Of a DNA stretch of 64,000 nt, positions 46,043 to 55,291 are shown one piece after another. Origin of the DNA: Geobacter sp. OR-1. Lineage in GTDB: Bacteria; Desulfobacterota; Desulfuromonadia; Geobacterales; DSM-12255. Numbering within the stretch: position 1 is the first letter of the stretch; every line of letters begins with the position of its first letter. The position numbers and the translations under genes are program-made. The notes under the pieces are model-generated. The model ran no database searches and was not told where the DNA came from. It was given only the letters and a program-made list of their open reading frames with translations. The stretch spans positions 186,001-250,000 of the forward strand of contig NZ_BAZF01000003.1 in the NCBI RefSeq assembly GCF_000813145.1, given 5' to 3'.

Positions 46043-47170
46043 TTACATCTCCGGGATCTTTTCCCATTTGTCGCCCGAAACATAGCGCATGATATTGTGG
46101 ACCTTGAGCGGCACCCTTGAGGTCCGGGGGTCAAGGTCGTGGTGCAACGGCAGATTGAAATAAATGAGCCTGGTTTCGGCCCCGAACCTGAGGCGGCATA
46201 CCGGCAAACCGCCGAAGTCGTCGGTGGAAAACTCCTTCTGCTGCATCTGGGCCAGCTTGTGACGGCGGTTTATGACTACGCTGGAATGGCCGTATGTCTC
46301 TGTGGTCGCCGAACCTTCCAGGGCGGTCTCGCAGGAACTGTTGCCGAATACGGTAACAGTCTCCCTGACGCCGGGGAAATCCTCCAGGTATTCGCCGTAA
46401 AATCCGCTTATGACATCGCGGTAGCTCTGATGTTCCGGCTTCGGATTGCACTGGATGACGAAAAGTGTGTCAAGTCCCTGCCTGGTAGTGAAAAACAGCT
46501 GGTTGGCGTAGTCGATAATCTGCTTTATGTTTGAAGAGTAAAGATCTCGATATAGGTAGTCCAGGCAGATCAAAACCATAAAATTGAAGCAGGACGGCCT
46601 GGAGCGGAAGAAATAGGCATGCCGTCCCCGGTAAAGGTCGTGGCCCTTGTCCAGGAACTCTTCACCATGGAAAGGGTGGCTCTTGGCCTCAAGAAATACC
46701 CGCAGCTTCCCATCGGCCTCTTTGGCCGCTATACAGCACCAGTTTACCGGCATCTCCAGGACATCCCCGGAATCTATGTCTCTGTCGACCAGCTCTATGG
46801 CTTCCTGATTATCGTCCCGGAAACGTTCGAGCATCTCCCGGTAGCTGCGCAGGGAAACATGCTCGATCCCGAACATGGTGACCGTATTGGGTCGAAAACT
46901 GCGGTCAATGGCTGCCAGCATGTCGTCAAAATTACGGTAGGGGATGCTGGTTTCCGGTAGCATCAGGAAATGCAGCTTTTTCAGGTTTCCTTCCCCGGCT
47001 GTAATCAGCTCCAGGATCGATTCCATCTGGCGCCATTTATCGTCAGGGTCTGTCAGCAGATATCCTTCGGGCGCCCTGCGGAGCCGGTTCGGAATCTGGG
47101 CGATCAGGCAGTGCAGGTGGTGTCCGAGAGGGAATTCGAGATTAAGTTTTTTGTCGATTATCTTGATCAT
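46043..47170 (-). CDS. Divergent nitrilase-superfamily (C-N hydrolase fold) protein
   Basis: A 375-residue cytoplasmic protein with no signal peptide. The three catalytic residues of the nitrilase superfamily can be placed: Glu73 in MLPETSIP, Lys163 in LEAKSHPFHGEE and Cys202 in VLICLDYLYRDLY. Spacing and context fit. The protein is longer than usual and the substrate-side segments do not match nitrilase, biotinidase, NAD synthetase or Lnt families known to me. It lacks membrane helices, so it is not Lnt. It begins 105 bases after the NUDIX gene and ends 27 bases before the GT-C gene. Function unknown; amide hydrolysis or acyl transfer on a surface structure is conceivable. Confidence 0.65.
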   Translation of the reverse strand: MIKIIDKKLNLEFPLGHHLHCLIAQIPNRLRRAPEGYLLTDPDDKWRQMESILELITAGEGNLKKLHFLMLPETSIPYRNFDDMLAAIDRSFRPNTVTMFGIEHVSLRSYREMLERFRDDNQEAIELVDRDIDSGDVLEMPVNWCCIAAKEADGKLRVFLEAKSHPFHGEEFLDKGHDLYRGRHAYFFRSRPSCFNFMVLICLDYLYRDLYSSNIKQIIDYANQLFFTTRQGLDTLFVIQCNPKPEHQSYRDVISGFYGEYLEDFPGVRETVTVFGNSSCETALEGSATTETYGHSSVVINRRHKLAQMQQKEFSTDDFGGLPVCRLRFGAETRLIYFNLPLHHDLDPRTSRVPLKVHNIMRYVSGDKWEKIPEM

Positions 47171-47275
47171 GTGTCAGGCAACCGCCGGCTCGAATGAATG
47201 TTTATCGGCTACTCGCACCCCAGTGCAAACGGGATCTCTGCCGCAGGAGAGAGGGCGAGCGGCATATCCACGGCA

Positions 47276-47755
47276 TTATTCCTTGGCAACGGCTTTAGGG
47301 AGCTCGGCAGCCTTTAGCGTCCTGCGCTCCAGGGCCGGGAAGATCTTCCTGAGAATGAACTGGGTCCCAAGCGGCATCTTGTACCCGTCAAGCTCCGACT
47401 GGCTCACCCAGCGTGCTTCGTCAATCTCATCGGGATTATGGGCAATGTCGCAGTAGAGTGGGCGGCAGAGATAATAGAGGATGATGAAGTGGTAGTTGTC
47501 CTCTCCGGGGGTCACATGCTCGAAGACATCCAGCAGGTCTTCCACCTCGATCCGCAACCCCACCTCCTCCATGACCTCACGCTCCAGCGCAGCGACAATC
47601 GGCTCACCGAGGTCGATCTTGCCGCCGGGCATCACCCATTCCCCATGGAACGGCTGAATGTTCCTCCTGGTCAGGAGGACTTCATTGTCTCCGTTCAGGA
47701 TCACGGCAACAACCGAGGTAACGATATGGTCCTTTTTGAATTTCGGTTTGGTCAT
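47276..47755 (-). CDS. NUDIX hydrolase
   Basis: A 159-residue NUDIX protein. The Nudix box is intact: a Gly in PGGKIDLGE and the metal-binding REVMEEVGL helix (about 40-63), giving GX5EX7REUXEEXGU. N-terminal VVAVILNGDNEVLLTRR and HGEWVMPGGK are typical of the MutT/ADP-ribose pyrophosphatase-like group. The substrate is a nucleoside diphosphate linked to another moiety; which one is not determinable. It lies 54 bases after argG, behind a probable terminator hairpin, and may be transcribed on its own or by read-through. Confidence 0.92.
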   Translation of the reverse strand: MTKPKFKKDHIVTSVVAVILNGDNEVLLTRRNIQPFHGEWVMPGGKIDLGEPIVAALEREVMEEVGLRIEVEDLLDVFEHVTPGEDNYHFIILYYLCRPLYCDIAHNPDEIDEARWVSQSELDGYKMPLGTQFILRKIFPALERRTLKAAELPKAVAKE

Positions 47756-47770
47756 GTCCGGAAAGAATAA

Positions 47771-47796
47771 GGGGGAACCGTGTGACCGGCTCCCCC
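47771..47796 (-). terminator. Probable terminator after argG
   Basis: GGGGGAACCG and CGGCTCCCCC pair at nine of ten positions around a six-base loop. On the minus strand it is followed by TTATTCTTT, a weak U-tract. It lies 14 bases after the argG stop. Confidence 0.55.
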
Positions 47797-47809
47797 GGAA
47801 TGCCAGGAG

Positions 47810-49036
47810 TTACTTCTTCCTGTTGGCTTTCATCAGCGATTGGATTCGGAGCCGCAGGGAGTTGATCTTGATGAACCCGGTGGCGTCGGCCTGGTTATAG
47901 ACCTGGTCCTTCTCGAAGGTGGCGAAGTCGAGGTTGAAGAGGGAGTCGGTCTCGGATTTGCGCCCCACGGTACGGCAGTGGCCCTTGTACAGCTTCAGGC
48001 GGGCAACGCCGTTGACGGTCTTCTGGGAGTCGTCGATCAGGGTCTGCAGCATCTGGCGCTCCGGAGAGAACCAGTAACCGGCATAGATCTGCCAGGCGTA
48101 CTGCGGGATGAGCGAGTCGCGGATCCGCATCACTTCGCGGTCCATGGTGATCTGCTCCACCGCGGAGTGGGCCTCGCGCAGGATGGTTCCGCCCGGGGTC
48201 TCGTAGACGCCGCGCGACTTCATCCCGACCGAGCGGTTCTCCAGCAGGTCCACCCGGCCGATGCCGTGCTCGCCGCCGATGTAGTTCAGGTGCGCCAGGA
48301 GCTGGGCCGGGGTCATGGCAACGCCGTCCACTGCCACTGCATTGCCGTTCTTGAACTCGATCTCGATGAACTGCGGCTTGTTCGGGGCCTTTTCCGGCGC
48401 CTTGGTCAGCACGTACATGTTTTCGGGGGGCTCGGCCCAGGTATCCTCCAGGATGCCGCCTTCAAAGGAGATATGCAGCATGTTGCGGTCGCTGGACCAG
48501 GGCCGCTTCTTGGTGACCGGGATCGGGATGCCGTTCTTCTTGGCATAGCTGACCAGGGCGGCACGGCTGTTCAGTTTCCAGTCTCGCCACGGGGCAACCA
48601 CGGTGATCGACGGGTCGAAGTGATAGTAGGCCAGCTCGAACCGGACCTGGTCGTTCCCCTTGCCGGTGGCGCCGTGAGAGACGGCGTCGGCCCCTTCGAT
48701 CCTGGCGATCTCCATCTGGCGCTTGGCGATCAGCGGCCGGGCAATTGAGGTGCCGAGCAGGTAATGCCCCTCGTAGATGGCGTTGGCACGGAACATCGGA
48801 TAGACGAAATCCCTGACAAACTCTTCTTTCAGGTCATCGATATAGACCTTGCTGGCGCCGGTGGCAAATGCCTTTTCCCGGACCGGATCGAGCTCGTCGC
48901 CCTGGCCCAGGTCGGCGGAAAAGGCGATCACTTCACAGCCGTATTCGTTCTTCAGCCACTTGAGGATGATGGAGGTGTCCAGCCCGCCGGAATATGCGAG
49001 CACGATCTTTTTCACGTCGGTCTTCGGTTTTGCCAT
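47810..49036 (-). CDS. argG: Argininosuccinate synthase
   Basis: A 408-residue enzyme joining citrulline and aspartate with ATP to form argininosuccinate. The PP-loop [10 protein letters not shown] is at 14-23. The conserved segments [15 protein letters not shown] (substrate site), WRDWKLNSR and [23 protein letters not shown] follow, and the length matches the family. It starts 31 bases after argF ends. GGAG (AAAGGAGACCACAA) precedes the ATG. It completes the argB-argD-argF-argG series here. A hairpin follows its stop. Confidence 0.97.
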   Translation of the reverse strand: MAKPKTDVKKIVLAYSGGLDTSIILKWLKNEYGCEVIAFSADLGQGDELDPVREKAFATGASKVYIDDLKEEFVRDFVYPMFRANAIYEGHYLLGTSIARPLIAKRQMEIARIEGADAVSHGATGKGNDQVRFELAYYHFDPSITVVAPWRDWKLNSRAALVSYAKKNGIPIPVTKKRPWSSDRNMLHISFEGGILEDTWAEPPENMYVLTKAPEKAPNKPQFIEIEFKNGNAVAVDGVAMTPAQLLAHLNYIGGEHGIGRVDLLENRSVGMKSRGVYETPGGTILREAHSAVEQITMDREVMRIRDSLIPQYAWQIYAGYWFSPERQMLQTLIDDSQKTVNGVARLKLYKGHCRTVGRKSETDSLFNLDFATFEKDQVYNQADATGFIKINSLRLRIQSLMKANRKK

Positions 49037-49067
49037 TTGTGGTCTCCTTTATCGGATATTGGTCAGA

Positions 49068-49976
49068 TTATTTTATTAATGTGGCCATAATGGCCTTCTG
49101 CACATGCAACCGGTTTTCTGCCTCGTCCCAGACCACGGAGCGCGGCCCTTCGATGACCGAGTCGCTGATCTCCTCGCCGCGGTGGGCCGGCAGGCAATGG
49201 AGGACCAGGCAGTCCGCCTTCGCCAGGCTGACCAGGGTGTCATCGAGGCAGTAGCCGACAAACGCCTTCTCGCGCACCTTCTGTTCCGCTTCCTGCCCCA
49301 TGCTGGCCCAGACATCGGTGTTCAGCACGTCGGCTCCGCTAACCGCCTCGCGCGGATCAGTGGTCAGGATCAGCTTTGCCCCCTTGTCTCTGGCCCAGGC
49401 GAGCACCCCGGCATCCGGTTCGTACCCCTTGGGGCAGGCGAGCCGGAGTTCAAAGCCGAAAATGGCGGCAGCCTCGATCCAGGTGTTGGCCATGTTGTTG
49501 CCGTCGCCGACCCAGGCGTAGGTGAGGCCGTCATATCTGCCTTTGTGCTCGATGACGGTGAAGATGTCGGCCATGATCTGGCAGGGGTGGAACTTGTCGG
49601 TAAGGCCGTTGATGACCGGCACATCAGAGTAGCGGGCGAACTCGTCTACGATCTCCTGGCCGTAGGTGCGGATCATGACGCCGTCGCAGTAACGAGCCAT
49701 GACCCTGGCCGTGTCCTTGATCGGCTCGCCGCGTCCCATCTGGGATGTCGCCGACGAAATGAACAGCGGCTGGGCACCCAGCTGATAAACGCCGACCTCG
49801 AACGAGATACGGGTCCGGGTGGATGATTTTTCGAAGATCAGGGCGACGCTCTTACCTTTGAGGAGGTGATGCTCCGTGCCGTTCTTCTGCTTGGCCTTCA
49901 ATTCGCCGGTCAGCTTGAAAAGCGCATCCAGTTCCGATTTGCTGTACTGGCTCAGCGCCAGGAAATGACGGGTCAT
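49068..49976 (-). CDS. argF: Ornithine carbamoyltransferase
   Basis: A 302-residue enzyme forming citrulline from ornithine and carbamoyl phosphate. The carbamoyl-phosphate motif SSTRTRISFE, HPCQIMAD and ornithine-binding HCLPAHRGEE are all intact. DLNTDVWASMGQE-like residues (NTDVWASMGQE) form the SMG loop. The length is typical of anabolic enzymes. Its ATG overlaps the stop of the O-GlcNAc transferase-like gene by four bases (49973-49976), so the arginine enzyme is translated with it, a curious pairing. argG follows. Confidence 0.97.
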   Translation of the reverse strand: MTRHFLALSQYSKSELDALFKLTGELKAKQKNGTEHHLLKGKSVALIFEKSSTRTRISFEVGVYQLGAQPLFISSATSQMGRGEPIKDTARVMARYCDGVMIRTYGQEIVDEFARYSDVPVINGLTDKFHPCQIMADIFTVIEHKGRYDGLTYAWVGDGNNMANTWIEAAAIFGFELRLACPKGYEPDAGVLAWARDKGAKLILTTDPREAVSGADVLNTDVWASMGQEAEQKVREKAFVGYCLDDTLVSLAKADCLVLHCLPAHRGEEISDSVIEGPRSVVWDEAENRLHVQKAIMATLIK

Positions 49977-51757
49977 TGCTTAACCTCTCGTTGTTCTTTT
50001 TGTTGAAATATCCAGGTGCTCATCATCTCGTGATACGCCTCTTCAAGCGAAGCGGTAAATGCCGGTACATCGCAGAGCCTTGAACCGGCAACCCGGTTTC
50101 GGACAGTCTGGCGCAAAGCTTCCAGCTTGTTGAGATCGTTTGCCAGCCGGACTGCAGATGCAACATAGGCATCTTCAGAATCGGCAATGAGATCCTCTAA
50201 TCCGGCGTGCGTCAGGATGCTTGCTCCAACCCTGGCCGCGTGGCGTGCGCCCCGCAGGGTTATTACCGGAACCCCCATCCAGAGGGCATCGAAGGTGGTG
50301 GTAGTGCCATTATAGGGGAAGGTATCAAGGGCGATGTCAATTTCGTTGTAGGAGCGATAATGGTCCTCGATCGATGCGGTAAAGGAGCGTAACTCAATGC
50401 GGCTGCTTTCGAGTCCATGGTTACGGAATCGTTCCAGCAGGCGAGATCCCAGCATGGGGTCTGCAAAGGCCTTGCTTTTCAGGACAAGTCTGGAGCCGGG
50501 CAGTTGGCTGAGTATGGACGCCCAAAGGGCGATGACCCGGTCGTTGACCTTGGCCAGATTGTTAAAGGAACCGAAAGTGATCCGGTTGCTTCCCCTGGCG
50601 GGCAGCGGCGCAACATCCGGCGATGTTGCCGGCGGTTCATAGCATAAAAAGCTGTCGGGCAGGCGCAGCAAGGTTTCGCTGGCATGCCTGTCGTCTTCAT
50701 CCGTCGGGTCGGCAATCCTGTCGGTCAATCGATAATCAATGGCTTTCAGGCCAGTGCTGCAGGGATAGCCAAGCCAACTCACCTGAACCGGTGCCGGTTT
50801 CAGGGCGAAAACCGGAAGCCGGTTGTTTGCCGTATGGCCGGCAAGATCCACGAGTATGTCGATCTCGTCGGTTCGAATGAGCCTGGCCAGCTCCTGGTCG
50901 CTCATCTGTTTCACGAAGTGCCATACGTCAGCCGCATTCTGCAGCTGTTCCGTACAGTTATCAATGGTCTGTTTGTTGTAATAGCAATAGGTTGTCACTC
51001 TGCTGCGGTCATGGGTTTTAACCACAGGGAGCATAAAATAGCCGACCGGGTGGTTGCAGAAATCAGGGGACAGATAGCCAACCCTGATCGGCCGATCCAG
51101 TGTTTGTGAGTTTTTGTACTGCGTATAGGGCTGGAGCGGATGTCCGTGCTGAATGTCCCATTGCTGGTGGGCATCCGCAAGGGTAGCCGGCGTCTGGAGC
51201 GGATCGTACTGGAGGATCATCAGGATGTTCGAATGTGCCACCAGAAAGTCAGGGCGGATCGCCAGGGCCTGCCGGTAACAGCTTAAGGCCTGGTCAAGCG
51301 CCATCTGATCTTTGTAGGTATTGCCAAGGTTCAGCAACGTGACGGAATTGTTAGGCGCAATTTCCAGGGCCTTCCGGAAACAGGAAATTGCTTCGTCCAG
51401 GCGTGCCGCATGGTGGTAAACAGTGCCGAGGTTTATGTAGGCCTCGGCGCACCCGGGCATCAGGGGTATTGCCTTTTGGATCAGTTCGATTGCTTCAGCG
51501 TTGTTCCCCTGTTGAAATTCAGATACCCCCAGCAGGTGGAGAGCGTCACCGTTTTTGGGCTGCTGAACGAGTATTGTCCGATAGACGGTTGATGCCTCTG
51601 CCAGCCTGCCTGACTTATGGGCATCGGTTGCCCGGGCCATTGCCGCCTTCAGATCCGTAAGACGATTGTTAGCAGATGCGGATGAAGAGCCATAGCAGCA
51701 TTTTTTGAACTTAAGCCCGCTCCCGCAACTGCAAGGATCATTACGGTTGATTGTCAT
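49973..51757 (-). CDS. TPR / SPINDLY-type O-GlcNAc transferase with N-terminal SEC-C motif
   Basis: A 594-residue cytoplasmic protein in three parts. Residues 4-22 are a SEC-C zinc motif (NDPCSCGSGLKFKKCC). Residues about 35-180 hold four tetratricopeptide repeats, for instance AYINLGTVYHHAARLDEAIS and LLNLGNTYKDQMALDQALS. Residues about 200-590 are a GT41 domain with RPIRVGYLSPDFCNHPVGYF, the helical connector, and FGSFNNLAKVN and DIALDTFPYNGTTTTFDALW at the UDP-sugar site. It should transfer a sugar from a UDP donor to serine or threonine of a protein. Fusion to SEC-C, normally at the C-terminus of SecA, is unusual. It lies between argD and argF. Confidence 0.9.
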   Translation of the reverse strand: MTINRNDPCSCGSGLKFKKCCYGSSSASANNRLTDLKAAMARATDAHKSGRLAEASTVYRTILVQQPKNGDALHLLGVSEFQQGNNAEAIELIQKAIPLMPGCAEAYINLGTVYHHAARLDEAISCFRKALEIAPNNSVTLLNLGNTYKDQMALDQALSCYRQALAIRPDFLVAHSNILMILQYDPLQTPATLADAHQQWDIQHGHPLQPYTQYKNSQTLDRPIRVGYLSPDFCNHPVGYFMLPVVKTHDRSRVTTYCYYNKQTIDNCTEQLQNAADVWHFVKQMSDQELARLIRTDEIDILVDLAGHTANNRLPVFALKPAPVQVSWLGYPCSTGLKAIDYRLTDRIADPTDEDDRHASETLLRLPDSFLCYEPPATSPDVAPLPARGSNRITFGSFNNLAKVNDRVIALWASILSQLPGSRLVLKSKAFADPMLGSRLLERFRNHGLESSRIELRSFTASIEDHYRSYNEIDIALDTFPYNGTTTTFDALWMGVPVITLRGARHAARVGASILTHAGLEDLIADSEDAYVASAVRLANDLNKLEALRQTVRNRVAGSRLCDVPAFTASLEEAYHEMMSTWIFQQKEQREVKQ

Positions 51758-51782
51758 TGAACACCCTTACGGTTCATTGCGG

Positions 51783-52976
51783 TCAAAGTTCCCGGAAAAT
51801 ATCGGTTAAAATCGCTACCATCTTGTTCACATCCTGCTTTGAAACGATGAGCGGCGGGACAAAGCGCAGGACCTTGTCCTGGGCGACATTGAGCAGGACT
51901 CCCCGCTCGTGCCCCTTCTTGACGATGTCTCCGGCAGGAATGGACAGCTCCATCCCGATCATCAGCCCGATTCCGCGGACATCGGTGACAAATGGGAATT
52001 TCTTGCCCAGGGCTTCCAGTTCGCCCAGGAGATATTCACCCATCTCTTCGGCCCGGTTCAGGATGCCGTCTTCCAGGATGCACCTGACAGCGGCTATGGC
52101 AGCGGCTGTAACCAGCGGATTGCCGCCAAAAGTGGAGCCGTGGGTGCCGGGACCAAAGGAAGCCGCGACTTCGTTTCTGGCCAGCATGGTGCCGATCGGC
52201 GCCCCGCCGGCCAAGGCCTTGGCCAGGGTCATGATGTCCGGCTCGACTCCGAAATGCTCATAGGCGAACAGCTTGCCGGTCCTGCCGATCCCGACCTGGA
52301 CCTCATCGAAGATGAGCAGCAGTTTGTGGCGATTGCAGATCTCCCGGACTGCCTGGAAATAATCTGCTGACGGCACCACTACACCGCCTTCGCCCTGGAT
52401 CGGCTCCAGCATGATCGCGCAGGTCTGGGGGGTGATGGCGGCTTCAAGGGCAGGGGCATCGTTGAACGGGACATACCGGAAGCCATGCAGCAGGGGGTCG
52501 AAGAATTTCTGCACCTTCTCCTGTCCGGTGGCCGAGACGGTCGCCATGGTCCGGCCGTGGAACGAGGCGAGGGCAGTGATTATCTCGTACCGTTCCGGGT
52601 TGGCGTGGGTCTCCCGGCTGTGTTTCCGTGCCAGCTTGATGGCGGCCTCGTTGGCCTCGGCGCCGGAGTTGCAGAAGAATGCCTTGTCTGCGAACGAGTT
52701 GGTGCAGAGGAGTTCTGCCAGTTCTATCTGTTGCGGGATCTGGTAGTAGTTGGAGCAGTGGATCATGGTTGCGGCCTGATCCTGGATCGCCTTCACCACC
52801 TTGGGGTGGCAGTGGCCGAGGTTGTTTACCGCCACGCCGGCCAGAAAGTCGAGATACTCCTTGTCGTCCGCGTCCCAGACGCGGCATCCTTCGCCACGTA
52901 CCGGCACGATCGGGTACCGGCCGTAGGTCTTCATGATGTACTGGTCCGATTTTTCTATCCATTGAGCAGAGTTCAT
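51783..52976 (-). CDS. argD: Acetylornithine aminotransferase
   Basis: A 397-residue PLP enzyme (class III aminotransferase) converting N-acetylglutamate semialdehyde to acetylornithine. Key segments are GVAVNNLGHCHPKVV, NSGAEANEAAIKLAR with the phosphate-binding loop, FDEVQVGIGRTG with cofactor Asp, and the catalytic Lys in LAKALAGGAPIG. The length is standard. The start MNSAQWIEKSDQ is preceded by GGGGA; an upstream in-frame codon at 53063 would add 29 unrelated residues. The SEC-C/OGT gene follows after 25 bases and argB precedes. Confidence 0.96.
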   Translation of the reverse strand: MNSAQWIEKSDQYIMKTYGRYPIVPVRGEGCRVWDADDKEYLDFLAGVAVNNLGHCHPKVVKAIQDQAATMIHCSNYYQIPQQIELAELLCTNSFADKAFFCNSGAEANEAAIKLARKHSRETHANPERYEIITALASFHGRTMATVSATGQEKVQKFFDPLLHGFRYVPFNDAPALEAAITPQTCAIMLEPIQGEGGVVVPSADYFQAVREICNRHKLLLIFDEVQVGIGRTGKLFAYEHFGVEPDIMTLAKALAGGAPIGTMLARNEVAASFGPGTHGSTFGGNPLVTAAAIAAVRCILEDGILNRAEEMGEYLLGELEALGKKFPFVTDVRGIGLMIGMELSIPAGDIVKKGHERGVLLNVAQDKVLRFVPPLIVSKQDVNKMVAILTDIFREL

Positions 52977-53112
52977 CGTAGGTTCCCCAAGAAACGTGAT
53001 ATTTGTGTCAGATTGGTGCTTCCGCAGAAGCTCCCGCGGAGGCGTAGCAGCGCTACGCCGCACAAGAGGAGATTCGAGGACGGCGCCAAGATGACGGGAA
53101 GAGCACGTTTCA

Positions 53113-53988
53113 TTATGCGATCTCCGTTCCTACGCCGACATCGGTGAATATCTCCAGCAGCACGGCATGCCGGACCCGGCCGTCGATGATGTGCGCCTTC
53201 CGGGCCCCTTCCTTAAGCGCATCCACGCAGCATTCGACCTTCGGAATCATGCCGCCCGAGATGGTGGCGTCATTGATCAGGCGCGGCACGTCGGCGAGCT
53301 GAATGCTCGGGATCAGTGCCCCTGACTTATCCTTAACCCCTTCCACATCGGTCAGGAGCATCAGTTTCTCGGCGTGCAGCGCGCCGGCGACCCGCCCGGC
53401 AACCAGGTCGGCATTGACATTGTAACTTTCGCCATTGGCCCCGACCCCTACCGGGGCGATGACCGGGATGAACTTGCCGTGTTCCAGGGTCTGGATCAGC
53501 TCCTGGTTGACCTTGACCACGTTGCCGACGTAGCCGATATCGACCATTTCGGCCGACCCGTCATCCCCCTTGATCTCTTGAAGCATCTTCTCGCACAGGA
53601 GCAGGGTGCCGTCCTTGCCGGACAGCCCGACGGCACGTCCGCCATGCTGGTTAAGATACCCAACGACCTCTTTGTTGACCTGGCCGGTCAGCACCATCTC
53701 CACCACCTTCATGGTTTCGCTATCGGTCACCCGCATGCCGCGGACAAATTCCGAGACAATGCCGTACCGTTTCAGGGTGTCGTTGATCTGCGGCCCGCCG
53801 CCGTGCACGATGACCGTATTGATCCCGAGCGATTTGAGGAGAATGACATCCAGGGCGAACGATTCTTTGAGTTTCTCGTCAGACATGGCATGGCCGCCGT
53901 ACTTGATGACGATGGTCTTGCCGGAGAACCGGCGGATATATGGCAGGGCCTCCATCAGGGTGTTGGCCTTGTCGATCAGATGCTGCAT
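53113..53988 (-). CDS. argB: Acetylglutamate kinase
   Basis: A 291-residue amino-acid kinase phosphorylating N-acetylglutamate, the committed arginine step. It contains [22 protein letters not shown], the [18 protein letters not shown] substrate region and the C-terminal [14 protein letters not shown] and [11 protein letters not shown]. The N-terminal helix [20 protein letters not shown] is present, as in arginine-inhibited hexameric enzymes, so feedback inhibition is likely. It is the first gene of the arginine series; argD follows after 136 bases. No ARG box was identified upstream. Confidence 0.96.
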   Translation of the reverse strand: MQHLIDKANTLMEALPYIRRFSGKTIVIKYGGHAMSDEKLKESFALDVILLKSLGINTVIVHGGGPQINDTLKRYGIVSEFVRGMRVTDSETMKVVEMVLTGQVNKEVVGYLNQHGGRAVGLSGKDGTLLLCEKMLQEIKGDDGSAEMVDIGYVGNVVKVNQELIQTLEHGKFIPVIAPVGVGANGESYNVNADLVAGRVAGALHAEKLMLLTDVEGVKDKSGALIPSIQLADVPRLINDATISGGMIPKVECCVDALKEGARKAHIIDGRVRHAVLLEIFTDVGVGTEIA

Positions 53989-54100
53989 AAACTCTCCGCA
54001 AACGGGCTGAAATGCCGGATAATGAAGAATGGGTAACTATAGCAGAAAAGTTGGATTTATCAACCCGAAAGAAGCGAATATCAGGGTTTTTAGCGGGTAA

Positions 54101-55240
54101 TCAGGCGGGAATTTCCAATTCTTGCATGGGTAGGACAATGGTGGCGCAGGAGCCTTTGCCTGCTTCGCTTTCGATGCTTATCGTGCCGCCATGGAGACGA
54201 ACAAACTCCCTGGAGTAATACAGCCCCAGTCCGAAACCCCTTACCTGGCCGGTGTTGGCGGGGTCTACCTGGTAGAACTTCTCAAAGATCTTGGGAAGCT
54301 CTTCCCTGGATATTCCTGCTCCGGTATCGCGAACCTGCAGGACTGCCCGGTCTTCCGAACTCTTTAACGAGATGGAGACCTGCCCGGTATCTCCGGAGAA
54401 CTTGTAGGCGTTTTCAATGATCTGGCGGATGGCAAAGCCGAGTTTTTCCCGGTCAGCAGAGATCGGGGGGAGGGGGTCGATATCGAGGACCGACTGCAGA
54501 CCGCTTTTGCTCAATACTTCCTTTGATTCCGCTATCGATTGCATGATCAGGGTCGACAGGTCGCACCGTTCGAGACGCAGAGATTCCCCGTTTACCATGA
54601 CCCTGCTGAAGGTGAGCAGTTCTGCAATCATCCGTTCGAGATAGCAGGCTTCATTGTAGATCATTTTTACGTTCTGCTTGTAAATCTCGTCTTCCGGGTC
54701 GAAGAGCCCGGTGGCGAGATTCTGGAGAAACAGGGAGATGGCGGTAATCGGGGTCCGGAACTTATGCGAGATGAGGGACAGGAAATTCGTCTTCAGCCGG
54801 TCCAGGTTTTTCAGGCTCGCCAGTTCTTCCTTGAGCTCTTTCTTTACCAGTGCCTTATCTACCGCGGTTTTAAGCTGCAGGAGGTTGAGCGGCTTCGCGA
54901 TAAAGTCGTCGGCATCGTCTTTCAGGGCGTTCAGGATGATATCCTTCTCGGCAAACCCGGTCATGATAATGACAACCGAGGTCGGGTCGATCTCCTTGAC
55001 CTTTTTCAGGAGATCGAGCCCGTTCATTTTCGGCATCATCACGTCGGTCAGGATGACGTCGACTCCTCCCTGTTCAAAAAGAGAAAGCGCATCGGTTCCG
55101 TCGCACGCCTCAAGGACGCTGTACCCCTTCAGCGCCCGGCTGCAGAGATCGCGAATGATTGCCTCATCATCGACAATCAGGATGGTCTTGTTGCACTCTC
55201 CGGTTGCCGGATCGTTGCTATGGGTTTGGGAGAGGATCAT
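54101..55240 (-). CDS. Receiver-histidine kinase protein (REC-HisKA-HATPase)
   Basis: A 379-residue soluble protein. The receiver (about 18-135) has Asp in VDVILTDVMMPKMNG and Lys in FIAKP. A short coiled linker is followed by the dimerisation domain with His in SLISHKFRTPITAI and the ATPase domain with QIIENAYKFSG, DTGAGISREELPKIF and GFGLGLYYSR. There is no sensor or membrane segment, so the receiver probably takes phosphate from another kinase and regulates this one. It follows alaS by 51 bases in the same direction. The partner is unknown; nearby candidates include the GAF kinase at 60761-62884. Confidence 0.92.
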   Translation of the reverse strand: MILSQTHSNDPATGECNKTILIVDDEAIIRDLCSRALKGYSVLEACDGTDALSLFEQGGVDVILTDVMMPKMNGLDLLKKVKEIDPTSVVIIMTGFAEKDIILNALKDDADDFIAKPLNLLQLKTAVDKALVKKELKEELASLKNLDRLKTNFLSLISHKFRTPITAISLFLQNLATGLFDPEDEIYKQNVKMIYNEACYLERMIAELLTFSRVMVNGESLRLERCDLSTLIMQSIAESKEVLSKSGLQSVLDIDPLPPISADREKLGFAIRQIIENAYKFSGDTGQVSISLKSSEDRAVLQVRDTGAGISREELPKIFEKFYQVDPANTGQVRGFGLGLYYSREFVRLHGGTISIESEAGKGSCATIVLPMQELEIPA

Positions 55241-55291
55241 GATATCCCTTGTTGATAAATCAGATTCGCGAATCTCTGTTGCCTGTTTGCG

